Shown here piece by piece: positions 48,599 through 57,781 of a stretch of DNA of 64,000 bases. Location of the stretch: contig NZ_RZNZ01000001.1 of assembly GCF_008698145.1 (NCBI RefSeq), positions 62,001-126,000 on the forward strand, given 5' to 3'. This DNA comes from Bifidobacterium vespertilionis. Lineage in GTDB: Bacteria > Actinomycetota > Actinomycetes > Actinomycetales > Bifidobacteriaceae. Below the pieces are notes generated by a model that was given only the letters and a program-made list of their open reading frames with translations, was not told the origin of the DNA and did not search any database. The translations under genes and the position numbers were made by a program. Numbering within the stretch: position 1 is the first letter of the stretch; every line of letters begins with the position of its first letter.

Positions 48599-49594
48599 AT
48601 GAAAATCGCTGCTTTTGATGTACGGGAAGATGAACGCGCCGATTTCGCCAATGCCGCCGAGCGCACGGGCGTCGAGGTGGAGCTGCACGCGGAGGCGCTG
48701 ACCGCCGCCAATGCGGAGCTGGCCCGTGGCGCCGCCGGCGTGAGCGTGCTGGGCCACAGCCAACTCGGCGCCGAACTGCTGGAGATCCTCAAGGGCATGG
48801 GCGTGGCCGTGGCCGCCACGCGCACGATCGGCGTGAACCACATCGATCTGGACGCGGCCAAGCGGCTCGGCGTGGCCGTGCTCAACGCCGACTACGCGCC
48901 CAACGGCGTGGCCGAATACACCGTGATGTTCATGCTGCTGGTGCTGCGCAATTACAAGCCGGCCCTGTGGCGCGGACAGGTGTACGACTTCTCGCTGGAA
49001 GGTCTGCAGGGCCGCGAGATGCGCAATCTCACCGTGGGCGTGATGGGCACCGGCCGCATCGGGCGCACGGTGATCCGGATCCTCACCGGCTTCGGCTGCA
49101 AAATCCTCGCATACGATCCGTATCCGAACCCCGAGGCCGCCAAGGTGGCCGAATACGTGGACATCGACACCCTGTATGCCAAGTCCGATCTGATCACCCT
49201 GCACATGCCGCTGATCGAGCATGGGCACAACGCCAACAAGCACATCATCAACCGCGATTCGATCGCGCGCATGAAGGACGGCGTGGTGCTCATCAACTGC
49301 GCCCGCGGCGAGCTCATGGATCTCGAGGCGCTGATCGACAACATCGAGGCGAAGAAGATCGGCGGGCTCGGACTGGACACCGTGGAGACCGAGGAGGAGC
49401 TGATCCATCGCGATCGGCGCACGGACATCCTCACCAATCGCGGCATCGCCTACCTGCGTCAGTTCCCGAACGTGGTGATGACCCAGCACATGGCGTTCTA
49501 CACGGACGCGGCGGTGCGTTCGATGGTTGACCATTCCGTGGAGGGCATCAAGGCCGTGGCCGAGACGGGGGAGTACCGCACCCGGCTGGTGTGA
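48599..49594 (+). CDS. D-2-hydroxyacid dehydrogenase (D-lactate dehydrogenase / VanH type)
   Basis: NAD-dependent reduction of a 2-keto acid to the D-hydroxy acid. The 331-aa product has the Rossmann motif GVMGTGRIGRTVIRIL near residue 152, the catalytic Arg in INCARGELMD (about 238), Glu in DTVETEEEL and His in MTQHMAFYTD (about 298). VanH-like and D-LDH-like members cannot be told apart here. Its regulator lies immediately upstream. In a lactate- and acetate-forming organism, a D-lactate or aromatic-lactate role is plausible. Confidence 0.85.
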   Translation: MKIAAFDVREDERADFANAAERTGVEVELHAEALTAANAELARGAAGVSVLGHSQLGAELLEILKGMGVAVAATRTIGVNHIDLDAAKRLGVAVLNADYAPNGVAEYTVMFMLLVLRNYKPALWRGQVYDFSLEGLQGREMRNLTVGVMGTGRIGRTVIRILTGFGCKILAYDPYPNPEAAKVAEYVDIDTLYAKSDLITLHMPLIEHGHNANKHIINRDSIARMKDGVVLINCARGELMDLEALIDNIEAKKIGGLGLDTVETEEELIHRDRRTDILTNRGIAYLRQFPNVVMTQHMAFYTDAAVRSMVDHSVEGIKAVAETGEYRTRLV

Positions 49595-49619
49595 TGCGGG
49601 TGGGCGGAGACATTGCCAT

Positions 49620-49938
49620 GTCTCGAATCACCACCAAATCCGAAATTGGCGGCGGCAGTTTGAGACGCTCGCTGCTTCTCCTTTGTCTCATTTCGCCGCC
49701 AATTCCAGAACCGGATGCGTTTTGAGACGCAGAAACGCCCCGGAGCGTCTCATTTCGCCACCGGTTTCGGAATTGGCGGCGAAATGAGACATGCATTGCC
49801 CGCCTGTGTCCCTCCTGAGTCCCTCCCGTGTCTCAAGTCACACCCGGTCCTGGAATTGGTAGCGAAATGAGACGCAGAAACGCCCTGATGTGTCTCGAAA
49901 CGCTGCCATTGTCGGAATCGGTGGCGAAATGAGACGCA
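49620..49938. repeat. Family D inverted-word cluster (GTCTCATTTCGCC)
   Basis: Words GTCTCATTTCGCCRCC and inverted forms GGCGGCGAAATGAGAC / GTAGCGAAATGAGAC recur at least seven times within 320 bp, interleaved with GACGCAGAAACGCCC units (at about 49730 and 49872). It fills the 373-bp gap between the dehydrogenase and thrC genes, which converge here. No gene is supported in this gap. Confidence 0.75.
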
Positions 49939-49967
49939 TCAGGGCGCGAACGATTGGGAAAGGACGA

Positions 49968-51455
49968 TCAGAGCGCTTCGGCCGTGCCCGCGACGAAGTC
50001 CTCCATCTCATCGATGCCGATCACATCGCTGAATCGCACATCGGCGGTCTCCAGTCCACGCAGGGCGGCGGGAGCCTTGGTGCCGGTGGCTTCGGCGAGC
50101 ACATCCATGCACTCGAAGTCGGTGCCCGTGGCGTCGAGGCCAAGCGATTCGTTGACCACGCGCGGGAATTTGTAGGGGCTCGCGGTGGACAGCAGCACGC
50201 GCGGGGTGAGCGGGTCGGCCGGCATCTGCTGCATCACGAAGTAGCCGCAGGCGGTGTGCGGGTCGATCACGTAGCGGTTCTTCTTCCAGCAGTCGGCGAT
50301 GGCCTGGCGCACCTGATCCTCGTTGGCCCATCCGCAGCCGAACACGTGGCGGATCTTGGCGAGCAGCTCCTCGGGCACCTCGTAGCAGCCGTAGTTCTTG
50401 AGGTCGTTCATGAGCATGGAGATCAGACGCGTGTCCTTCTCCGCGAAGTAGTAGAGCATGCGCTCCAGGTTCGAGGAGATGAGGATGTCCATGGACGGGC
50501 TGATGGTCTGGAAGAACGGGCGGTTGCGGTTGTACGAGCCGGTGGTCAGGAAGTCGAACAGCACGTTGTTCCTGTCCGAGGCGACCACGAGATGCTTGAC
50601 CGGCAGGCCCAGCAGTTTGGCGTAGTAGCCGGCCAGGATGTCGCCGAAGTTGCCGGTGGGGACCACGAACTCCACCTCGTCGCCGGTGTTGATGATCTGC
50701 TGCTGGAGCAGCTGCGCGTAGGCGGAGAAGTAGTAGACCACCTGCGGAACCAGACGGCCCACGTTGATCGAGTTGGCGGAGGAGAGCACCACGTGCGAGT
50801 CGGCGGCGAGCCTGTCCGCCAGCTCGCGGTCGCCGAAGATGCGCTTGACGGCGGACTGGGCGTCGTCGAAGTTGCCCCTGACCGCGGCCACCTTCACGTT
50901 GGAGCCGGTCTGCGTGGTCATCTGCAGCTCCTGCACCTGGGAGACCTTGCCCTCCGGGTAGAAGACGGTGATGCCGGTGCCCGCCGCGTCCGCGAAGCCG
51001 GCCAACGCGGCCTTGCCGGTGTCTCCGGAGGTGGCGGTGAGAATCATGATCTTCTCGTCCGGGTCGCCCCCGGCCGGCGTGGTGCGGGCCATGAAGCGCG
51101 GCAGGATCTGCAGGGCCACGTCCTTGAACGCGGAGGTGGGGCCGTTGAACAGCTCCAGCACAAAGTCGTCGCCCAGGGGCTTCAGGGGCGTGATGGCCGG
51201 ATCGGACCACTGGCTGCCGTACGCCTCGTCGATGCAGGCCTTGAGCTCATCGGCCGTATAGTCGGGCAGCAGCGCGCCGAGCACGTCGAGGGCGATCTCC
51301 TGATAGCTCTTGGAGGCGATGTTCGCAAGGTCCACATGGGTCTGGCCGAGCGAATCGGAGACGAACAGGCCCCCGTCGTCGGCGATGCCCTTGCGAATGG
51401 CCTGCTTGGCGGTGAGCGAATCGGTGGTGCTGCGCGTGCTGTGGAAGGTGATCAC
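49968..51455 (-). CDS. thrC: Threonine synthase
   Basis: A PLP enzyme converting O-phosphohomoserine to threonine. The 495-aa product has the PLP lysine in NGPTSAFKDVALQILP near residue 117, a Ser/Gly-rich phosphate-binding loop (LTATSGDTGKAAL) and VVPTGNFGDILAGYYAK. It belongs to the longer class of threonine synthases, with an N-terminal helical domain. The start is GTG at 51455, with AAAGGACG upstream. Minus strand, convergent with the dehydrogenase gene. Confidence 0.95.
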   Translation of the reverse strand: MITFHSTRSTTDSLTAKQAIRKGIADDGGLFVSDSLGQTHVDLANIASKSYQEIALDVLGALLPDYTADELKACIDEAYGSQWSDPAITPLKPLGDDFVLELFNGPTSAFKDVALQILPRFMARTTPAGGDPDEKIMILTATSGDTGKAALAGFADAAGTGITVFYPEGKVSQVQELQMTTQTGSNVKVAAVRGNFDDAQSAVKRIFGDRELADRLAADSHVVLSSANSINVGRLVPQVVYYFSAYAQLLQQQIINTGDEVEFVVPTGNFGDILAGYYAKLLGLPVKHLVVASDRNNVLFDFLTTGSYNRNRPFFQTISPSMDILISSNLERMLYYFAEKDTRLISMLMNDLKNYGCYEVPEELLAKIRHVFGCGWANEDQVRQAIADCWKKNRYVIDPHTACGYFVMQQMPADPLTPRVLLSTASPYKFPRVVNESLGLDATGTDFECMDVLAEATGTKAPAALRGLETADVRFSDVIGIDEMEDFVAGTAEAL

Positions 51456-51716
51456 GGATGCGTCCTTTGCTTGTGGTTCACGGCTTGACTAAGCATCAAC
51501 ATTCTAGCGAACGCGCCGTACGGGCGGCGGACTTGGTCCACATACGGGACAATGGGGCTGGGGAGGGTGCTGCCGTCTCACAACCGCAACAGAGGTTTAT
51601 TCGTGAGTATGCGGCTGGCGTCAACGTTCGTTGGTGCGCCCGGACGAATATTTTTATGATCGTGGCGGAATGTGGTATCATAAATTGTATAGCTGATTCT
51701 AGAAGGGGTTGAGGTT

Positions 51717-52600
51717 ATGCGCGTATTGCAATCGGCGTGGATGACTGTTTGGAATACTGTTCGAGTAGATCGGACTGGCCTTGTCCCATCGAAGCATCCT
51801 ATACGTCTTGCATTAATTAGCATACCAATAATTGCCATTTTGTATTGGATAGACTTTGGTGGCAGTGTAGAAATATCATTAACAAATATTAATGGCGGTA
51901 AGGTCATAGACGCTGGTGGTTATCTTGGCCCGCTGAATGAGTGGGAAATAGCATATACACATGCCATACGACTTGTTGTAATTATTTGTACAATTGGCGC
52001 GACTTATATGTTGCGTCGACGCGTTTCTCCATCATGCAGGCAATTGAAGGTTCCTTGGAATATTCAATTGTTGCCCTTTATTGTGGGGCTGTTTATTTTT
52101 TAGCGCAGCAAATAGGCTAAGCTTTGTAATCAGTTTTTTTTATGTCTTACTTCAATATAAAGTATCAATATGTTGATACAAGAATGATTACCATCGGGCC
52201 TTTTGCTGAGTTTCTCGCTTTTGCTAATAACTTTATTGGGCCGTTGGAGGAAGAAACTGTATTACTGGCATTACTGGTAACTTGTCTGAGGCGTGGCAAT
52301 ATCCCATGGTGGGTTATTTTAATCTTAAATAGCTTGATGCGTGGAGTATTTCATCTATACCAAGGATGGCCCGCACTGCGTGCATTTATATGGCCAATCT
52401 TTATTGTTTTGTTGTACCGTTGTACGGGGGCTCTGTTAGGTATCTGTTTGTCTCACTGTGTGTGGGATATGGTTTTGTCTCTTTATCTCGGATATTATGA
52501 CGTAATTGGATACTATGTCATGTCTTTTTCTCTATTTGTTGTTTTTATTTATATCTCTGTAACAGTGCTAAAAAATGGGACTTTGAATAATAATGAATAG
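51717..52600 (+). pseudogene. CPBP family intramembrane protease gene, apparently frameshifted in T-tracts
   Basis: Two frames together look like one membrane protease. Frame 1 (51717-52103, 128 aa) carries at least three membrane segments. Frame 2 (52142-52600, 152 aa) carries the CPBP motifs: the Glu pair in GPLEEETVLLALL, FHLYQG with the second metal histidine, and the SHCVWDM histidine. Between them are a T6 tract (52095-52100) and a T8 tract (52134-52141); removing one T from the first and adjusting the second would join the frames with a plausible membrane helix. AAGGGG precedes the first ATG. The gene is AT-rich, unlike its neighbours, so probably acquired. Confidence 0.6.
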
Positions 52601-52604
52601 TGGG

Positions 52605-52650
52605 CTGTTTGGTTTGGCCATTGGTGGTCGTTGATGGCCAAACCAAACAG
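52605..52650. terminator. Bidirectional terminator-like palindrome
   Basis: Two 17-base arms (52605-52621 and 52634-52650, starting CTGTTTGGTTTGGCC) pair perfectly around a 12-base loop. It lies between the plus-strand CPBP region and the minus-strand transporter gene, both of which end here. The strong stem would stop either transcript, though the T-run after it is short. Confidence 0.65.
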
Positions 52651-52655
52651 CTTAA

Positions 52656-53516
52656 TCAGTTCGCCCCGCCCTTGCCGAAGATGCCGCGATCGGCGTGGTG
52701 GCCCTGGACGAACCAGTAGGCGAGGCCCACGAAGATCGCGCCGCCGACGATGTTGCCCAGCGTGGCGGCGGAGATGTTGTAGAGGATGCCGGTGACGCTC
52801 ACCACGGACGCGTCGGCGCCGGAGGGCAGGGCGTAGCCGGTCAGTTTGGCCACGAGGCCCATGGGCAGGAAGAACATGTTGGCCACGCAGTGCTCGAAGC
52901 CGCAGGCCACGAAGGCGCTGATCGGCAGCAGGATGCCCAGCACCTTGTCCGCCACGGAGCGGGCCGCAAAGCCGATGCGCACGGCCAGGCACACGAAGAT
53001 GTTGCACAGGATGCCGCGGAAGAACAGGGTGAGCCAGCTGGGGGAGATCTTGGCCGCGGCGACCGCGATGGCCGTGGTGCCGGCCGCGCCCGCGTTGAGG
53101 TCAAGGATGTGCGCGGCGGACACCAGCGCCACCGCCAGCAGGGCGCCCAGCAGGTTGCCGATCCAGACCACGGCCCAGTTGCCCAGCATCGCGCCCCAGC
53201 CGATGCGGTGCTCCATCGCGCCGGAGACCATGAGCGAGTTGCCGGTGAACAGCTCCGATCCGCAGCACAGCACCAGCACCAGACCCAGGCAGAAGGCGAG
53301 TCCGCCCAGCAGCTTGGCCGCCGCGAAGGACAGGGACGAGTCGGAGGTGACCACGGTGAAGAACAAGGCGCCGAAGCCGATGAAGGCGCCGGCGAACATG
53401 GCGGAGACCAGCAGGCGCAGGAATGGGGTGGCCACCTTCTTTTCGGCGGCCGAGTCCACCGCCTCCTCGACCTGGGCGGGGGTGAGCGCGTTCACGGATG
53501 GTTGCGGTTGGGACAT
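52656..53516 (-). CDS. Formate/nitrite transporter family protein
   Basis: A pentameric channel for formate, nitrite or a related monovalent anion. The 286-aa product has six hydrophobic segments with conserved FNT features: FTGNSLMVSGAM, the GNWAVVWIGNLLGAL segment, and GFEHCVANMFFLPMG with the central His near residue 205. The ATG at 53516 is preceded by AAAAGGAG; an upstream frame to 53744 codes for a repetitive Arg-rich stretch without a ribosome binding site. Formate export fits a fermentative lifestyle with pyruvate formate-lyase, but that gene is not in this window. Confidence 0.92.
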   Translation of the reverse strand: MSQPQPSVNALTPAQVEEAVDSAAEKKVATPFLRLLVSAMFAGAFIGFGALFFTVVTSDSSLSFAAAKLLGGLAFCLGLVLVLCCGSELFTGNSLMVSGAMEHRIGWGAMLGNWAVVWIGNLLGALLAVALVSAAHILDLNAGAAGTTAIAVAAAKISPSWLTLFFRGILCNIFVCLAVRIGFAARSVADKVLGILLPISAFVACGFEHCVANMFFLPMGLVAKLTGYALPSGADASVVSVTGILYNISAATLGNIVGGAIFVGLAYWFVQGHHADRGIFGKGGAN

Positions 53517-53800
53517 GACGACGTCTCCTTTTTTCTCTTTCTCTCGCCGGCCCGACATTGGCCGGCGCGCTGCATTGCCGACCAACACCTTAGCGCGTGA
53601 AGACCCCATGCGGGCGGCGTTGCCAATCGTTGACCGTCCGATCAGCAGGCCGATCCGCCGACCGTTCCGCCGACCGTTCCGCCGACCGGTCCGCGGGCAT
53701 CGGATCCGCCGCGGGACCGGGATGCGACTATCATCGTGGCCCATAGTGATTCATAGGCAACCATCGTCCCCAAAGGGGGCGTGCGGGAAAGGGGGTTGGC

Positions 53801-55105
53801 ATGGGGTCATCGGATGATGCGCTCGACCCGGAGGTGTTCCGCCAGGTCTGCGCGAAGGCGGACCGGTCGGCCGAGGCGCAGCGCGCGCTCGCCCAGGCCA
53901 ACAGCGAGGCGAAGAACGAACTGCTGCTGGCCATTGCGGACGCTCTGGACGAACAGGCCGACCGCATCGCGGCCGCCAACGATCTGGACATGGACGAGGC
54001 GTTCGAATCGGGCATGGACCAGGGCAAGCTCGACCGTCTGAAGTTCGGCGTGGAGCGCGTCGCCGCCACCGCGAATGGCGTGCGCAATGTGGCCGCCCTG
54101 CCCGACCCGGTTGGGGAAATGGTCCGCGGCCGCAACCTGCCCAACGGCATGAGGCTCACGCAGGTGCGCGTGCCGATCGGCGTGATCGGCATGATCTACG
54201 AGGCCCGTCCCAACGTGACCGTGGACGTGGCGGCCCTGTGCCTCAAGTCCGGCAACGCGGTGATCCTCAGGGGCGGTCACGCGGCCGAGCGCACCAACGC
54301 GGCCACGCTGTCCGTGATCGCCGGCGTGCTCAGGGACCACGGCTTCGATCCGGCCCTCGTGGCCACCGTTGACCCGTTCGGGCGCCAGGGCGCCACGGCC
54401 ATGATGGAGGCCCGCGGCCACATCGACCTGCTGGTGCCGCGTGGCGGTGCGGGGCTCATCCAGGCCGTGGTGCGCAACTCCAAGGTGCCGGTCATCGAGA
54501 CGGGCGCCGGCAACGTGCACATCTACGTGGACCGCTCCGCCGACCTCGCCAAGGCCGTGCCGGTCATCCTCAACGCCAAGACCCAGCGCGTGGGCGTGTG
54601 CAACGCGGCCGAGAAGCTGCTGGTGCACCGCGACGTGGCCGAGGCCTTCCTGCCCGTCATCGCCCGCGCGCTCGCCGAACGCGACGTGGAGCTCAGAGCC
54701 GACCGCGAGGCGTTCGACATCATCGGCGGCGCGGCCATCGACGGGCTCAGTCTGCTGCATGCCGAGGAGGAGGACTGGGACACCGAGTACCTGGCCCTCA
54801 GGATGGGCGTGAAGGTGGTGGACTCGCTGGACGAGGCGATCGACCACATCAACGCGCACTCCACCGGACACACCGAGGCCATCCTCGCGGAGGACTATTC
54901 CGCCGTGGAGCGCTTCACCCGCCGCATCGACTCGGCCGTGGTCATGGTCAACGCCTCCACGCGCTTCACCGACGGCGGCATGTTCGGCCTGGGCGCCGAA
55001 CTGGGCATCTCCACCCAGAAGATGCACGCCCGCGGGCCCATGGGGCTCGAGGAACTCACCACCACCAAATGGATCGGATACGGAACAGGACAGGTACGCG
55101 CATGA
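53801..55105 (+). CDS. proA: Gamma-glutamyl phosphate reductase
   Basis: The second step of proline synthesis: NADPH reduction of gamma-glutamyl phosphate. The 434-aa product is an aldehyde-dehydrogenase-fold enzyme with the catalytic Cys in [17 protein letters not shown] (about residue 268) and the NADPH-binding region [28 protein letters not shown] precedes the ATG. Its stop overlaps the next gene (ATGA), making one operon through nadD. proB is not nearby. Confidence 0.95.
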   Translation: MGSSDDALDPEVFRQVCAKADRSAEAQRALAQANSEAKNELLLAIADALDEQADRIAAANDLDMDEAFESGMDQGKLDRLKFGVERVAATANGVRNVAALPDPVGEMVRGRNLPNGMRLTQVRVPIGVIGMIYEARPNVTVDVAALCLKSGNAVILRGGHAAERTNAATLSVIAGVLRDHGFDPALVATVDPFGRQGATAMMEARGHIDLLVPRGGAGLIQAVVRNSKVPVIETGAGNVHIYVDRSADLAKAVPVILNAKTQRVGVCNAAEKLLVHRDVAEAFLPVIARALAERDVELRADREAFDIIGGAAIDGLSLLHAEEEDWDTEYLALRMGVKVVDSLDEAIDHINAHSTGHTEAILAEDYSAVERFTRRIDSAVVMVNASTRFTDGGMFGLGAELGISTQKMHARGPMGLEELTTTKWIGYGTGQVRA

Positions 55106-55653
55106 ACGACGACGTGATGAAGGTGCTGGACATCGACACGAGCGATCCGAAGCTCGGCTTCAGGATCGCCTCCGAGCGGCTGAGCATGGTCCGCTACGTC
55201 TTCCTGGTGCAGATCGAGGACGGCATCGCCACGGCCGAGCAGCGCGCCTCGCTGGAATACGCGGACGCCGTGCTCATCCGCTGGCCCGACGAGCACGATC
55301 CCGACGTGCTTGACCTCGACGAGGCGCAGGTCAGGTTCATCCGCGAGCAGATGACCATCATGGAGCAGTATGTGGGCCGCTTCCGCGCCATGGAGCGCGA
55401 GAACGACATCGACGGCATGACGGACACGCTCATCCGCATCACCGAGCGCGTGGCCGAGGTGCGCCGCACGTTCCAGCCCGACTTCCCCCTGCCCACGTTC
55501 GCGGAGATCCGCCGCGTGGTCCAGGACGAGTGGGACGAGGAGATGAACCAGATCGACCCGGGCGAGGACGATCCGACCGCCGCGCAGATCAAGAGCGAGG
55601 CCCGCGACGAGGAGTCGCAGGCCGCCGAGGTTGCCCGCGAGGAAGCCGCATGA
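55102..55653 (+). CDS. Conserved-context hypothetical protein
   Basis: The 183-aa product is hydrophilic and mostly helical, with an acidic C-terminal tail ([20 protein letters not shown]). No recognised domain or motif is present; I do not recognise the family. It overlaps proA by 4 bp upstream and nadD by 4 bp downstream, so it is certainly translated with both. It may be a Bifidobacterium-type protein linked to this locus. Confidence 0.7.
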   Translation: MNDDVMKVLDIDTSDPKLGFRIASERLSMVRYVFLVQIEDGIATAEQRASLEYADAVLIRWPDEHDPDVLDLDEAQVRFIREQMTIMEQYVGRFRAMERENDIDGMTDTLIRITERVAEVRRTFQPDFPLPTFAEIRRVVQDEWDEEMNQIDPGEDDPTAAQIKSEARDEESQAAEVAREEAA

Positions 55654-56360
55654 GCGTGGACGAGACCAACATCCCCGCCACCCGCCGCCGCATGTCCGAC
55701 CTTTCCGCGCTGACCGGCGGGCGCGGCGGGCGCACCTCCACGCGCGGCAACCGCCATGCCGTGCCCCGCGTGGGCATCATGGGCGGCACGTTCGACCCGA
55801 TCCACAACGGCCACCTGGTGGCGGCCTCCGAGGTGGCGTGGGTGTACGACCTCGACGAGGTGATCTTCGTGCCCACCGGCCGGCCCGTCTTCAAGCTGGA
55901 CAAGCACGTCACCAACGCCGAGGACCGATACCTCATGACCGTGATCGCCACCGCGTCGAACCCGAAGTTCACGGTCTCGCGCGTGGACATCGACCGGCCC
56001 GGCGTGACCTACACCATCGACACCCTGCGCGACATCCGCGCGCTGAGGCCCGACGCCGAGCTGTTCTTCATCACCGGCGCGGACGCCGTGGCGGAGATCG
56101 TGCGATGGAAGGACGCGGACCGGATGTGGGACCTGGCCCATTTCGTGGCCGTCACGCGCCCCGGATACTCGTCGAGCATCAAGGGCCTCAACATCGACGC
56201 CCTGCCCGAAGGCAAGGTGGACCTTCTGGAGATCCCCGCCCTGGCGATCTCCTCCACCGATGTGCGCCGGCGCAGCGAGGCCGGCGAGCCCGTGTGGTAT
56301 CTGGTGCCCGACGGAGTGGTGCAGTACATCGGCAAGCACGGCCTGTACGGGCGCGGATGA
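55650..56360 (+). CDS. nadD: Nicotinate-nucleotide adenylyltransferase
   Basis: Adenylates nicotinate mononucleotide in NAD synthesis. The 236-aa product has the nucleotidyltransferase motif [13 protein letters not shown] near residue 44, and [12 protein letters not shown] (ISSTxIR-type) near 200. The N-terminal 40 residues are a poorly conserved Arg/Thr/Ser extension. The ATG at 55650 overlaps the preceding stop. It works in the same pathway as the NAD kinase encoded at 41873. Confidence 0.93.
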   Translation: MSVDETNIPATRRRMSDLSALTGGRGGRTSTRGNRHAVPRVGIMGGTFDPIHNGHLVAASEVAWVYDLDEVIFVPTGRPVFKLDKHVTNAEDRYLMTVIATASNPKFTVSRVDIDRPGVTYTIDTLRDIRALRPDAELFFITGADAVAEIVRWKDADRMWDLAHFVAVTRPGYSSSIKGLNIDALPEGKVDLLEIPALAISSTDVRRRSEAGEPVWYLVPDGVVQYIGKHGLYGRG

Positions 56361-56464
56361 CGGGAGGCCGGTCGCGGCGATCCGCCGACACCGGTACGTA
56401 GTCGGCGGTCTGCGGCGATCGTTACACTGTTGAGGGTCAACTACGCGACGTACATTTGGAGACA

Positions 56465-57487
56465 ATGGTGAGCGCAATCCTCGAAGGAAAGCCCGATAAG
56501 AATCTCATTCTGGTCACCGGCCGGGCCCATCCCAAGCTGGCGACGGACGTGGCCGAGCAACTCGGCATCGACGTGCTGGAGACCACTGCCTACGACTTCG
56601 CCAACGGCGAGATGTACGTGCGGTACACGGAATCCGTGCGCGGCGCAGACGTGTTCGTCCTCCAGACCCATGCGGCGCCGGTGAACAAGGCCATCATGGA
56701 GCAGATCATCATGATCGACGCCCTCAAGCGCGCGTCCGCCCGCTCCATCACCGCCGTCTGCCCGCTGCTGGGCTACTCCCGCCAGGACAAGAAGCACCGC
56801 GGCCGCGAGCCCATCTCCTGCCGTCTGGTGTTCGACATGCTCGCCACCGCCGGCGCGGACCGCATCATGAGCGTCGATCTGCACGCCGCGCAGTCCCAGG
56901 GCTTCTTCGACGGCCCGGTGGATCACCTCATCGCCATGCCGGTGCTGGTGGACTACATCCGCGACCGCTTCCGCGGCCAGCTGGACAACGTGGCGGTCGT
57001 CTCCCCGGACGCCGGCCGCATCCGCGTGGCCGAGCAGTGGGCGCAGCGCCTCGGCGGCGGCCCGCTCGCCTTCGTGCACAAGACCCGCGACATCACGCGA
57101 CCCAACCAGGCCGTCGCCAACCGCGTCGTCGGCGACGTCAAGGGCAAGGACTGCGTGCTCGTGGACGACCTCATCGACACCGCCGGCACGATCGCCGGCG
57201 CCTGCAACGTCCTCAGGGACGCGGGCGCCAACTCGGTGACCGTGGTCGCCACCCACGGCGTGTTCTCCGGCCCCGCCATCGAGCGTCTGAAGGAATGCGG
57301 CGCGCGCGAGGTCGTGGTCACGGACACCGTGCCGATCCCGGAGGAGAAGCGCTGGCCCGGCCTCACCGTCCTGTCCATCGCCCCGCTGCTGGCAAGCGCC
57401 ATCCGCGCGGTGTTCGACGACGGTTCCGTGGCCGAGCTGTTCGACACGTACCCCGAACATCACGGCCAGGGCTTCCTGTTCGCCTGA
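56465..57487 (+). CDS. prs: Ribose-phosphate pyrophosphokinase
   Basis: Makes PRPP from ribose 5-phosphate and ATP. The 340-aa product has the flexible loop and ATP-site segment RQDKKHRGREPISC, and the PRPP-binding motif VLVDDLIDTAGTIAGA near residue 235. The start is ATG at 56465, with GGAG 5 bases upstream; GTG at 56468 is a near alternative. It is about 100 bp after nadD and before the tRNA-Gln / glmU genes. Confidence 0.95.
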   Translation: MVSAILEGKPDKNLILVTGRAHPKLATDVAEQLGIDVLETTAYDFANGEMYVRYTESVRGADVFVLQTHAAPVNKAIMEQIIMIDALKRASARSITAVCPLLGYSRQDKKHRGREPISCRLVFDMLATAGADRIMSVDLHAAQSQGFFDGPVDHLIAMPVLVDYIRDRFRGQLDNVAVVSPDAGRIRVAEQWAQRLGGGPLAFVHKTRDITRPNQAVANRVVGDVKGKDCVLVDDLIDTAGTIAGACNVLRDAGANSVTVVATHGVFSGPAIERLKECGAREVVVTDTVPIPEEKRWPGLTVLSIAPLLASAIRAVFDDGSVAELFDTYPEHHGQGFLFA

Positions 57488-57607
57488 TGCTGTTCGGCTG
57501 ACGTTGCTCGCCTAGCGGACGCAATCCCATCGTGTTCGCCGTGCGCGTGGCGACCACGTCCTTGCGTATGGCATAATAAACACTTGGCGGGTTTCGGCCC
57601 GCCGCCT

Positions 57608-57678
57608 TCCCCCATGGTGTAATGGCAGCACACGGGTCTTTGGAACCCTTTGTCTTGGTTCGAGTCCAGGTGGGGGAA
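57608..57678 (+). tRNA. tRNA-Gln (UUG anticodon)
   Basis: Acceptor arms TCCCCCA (57608-57614) and TGGGGGA (57671-57677) pair, with A57678 as discriminator. D-arm ATGGTGTAATGGCAGCA, anticodon loop CTTTGGA giving TTG, and T-arm GGTTCGAGTCC are all present. The 3' CCA is not encoded. It sits between prs and glmU. Confidence 0.93.
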
Positions 57679-57781
57679 CTGCCGAGAATGGGGCCGCTTG
57701 CTTCGAAACTTCGAGGCGGGCGGCCCCATTCGCATATCCGGCTCATATCCGGCGAAATCTCACGGAAAGGACATCGAATTC

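Noticed and set aside
52605-52650. Another member of the word-repeat families
   Set aside because: It is a single perfect palindrome at a convergent gene end, so an ordinary terminator explains it.
53657-53692. Short tandem repeat CCGCCGACCGTT upstream of proA
   Set aside because: Only about three units with no partner sequence; too small to support a function.
53517-53744. N-terminal extension of the formate/nitrite transporter
   Set aside because: The extra residues are repetitive Arg/Gly and encoded by short tandem repeats (CCGCCGACCGTT units near 53657); AAAAGGAG before the ATG at 53516 fixes the start.
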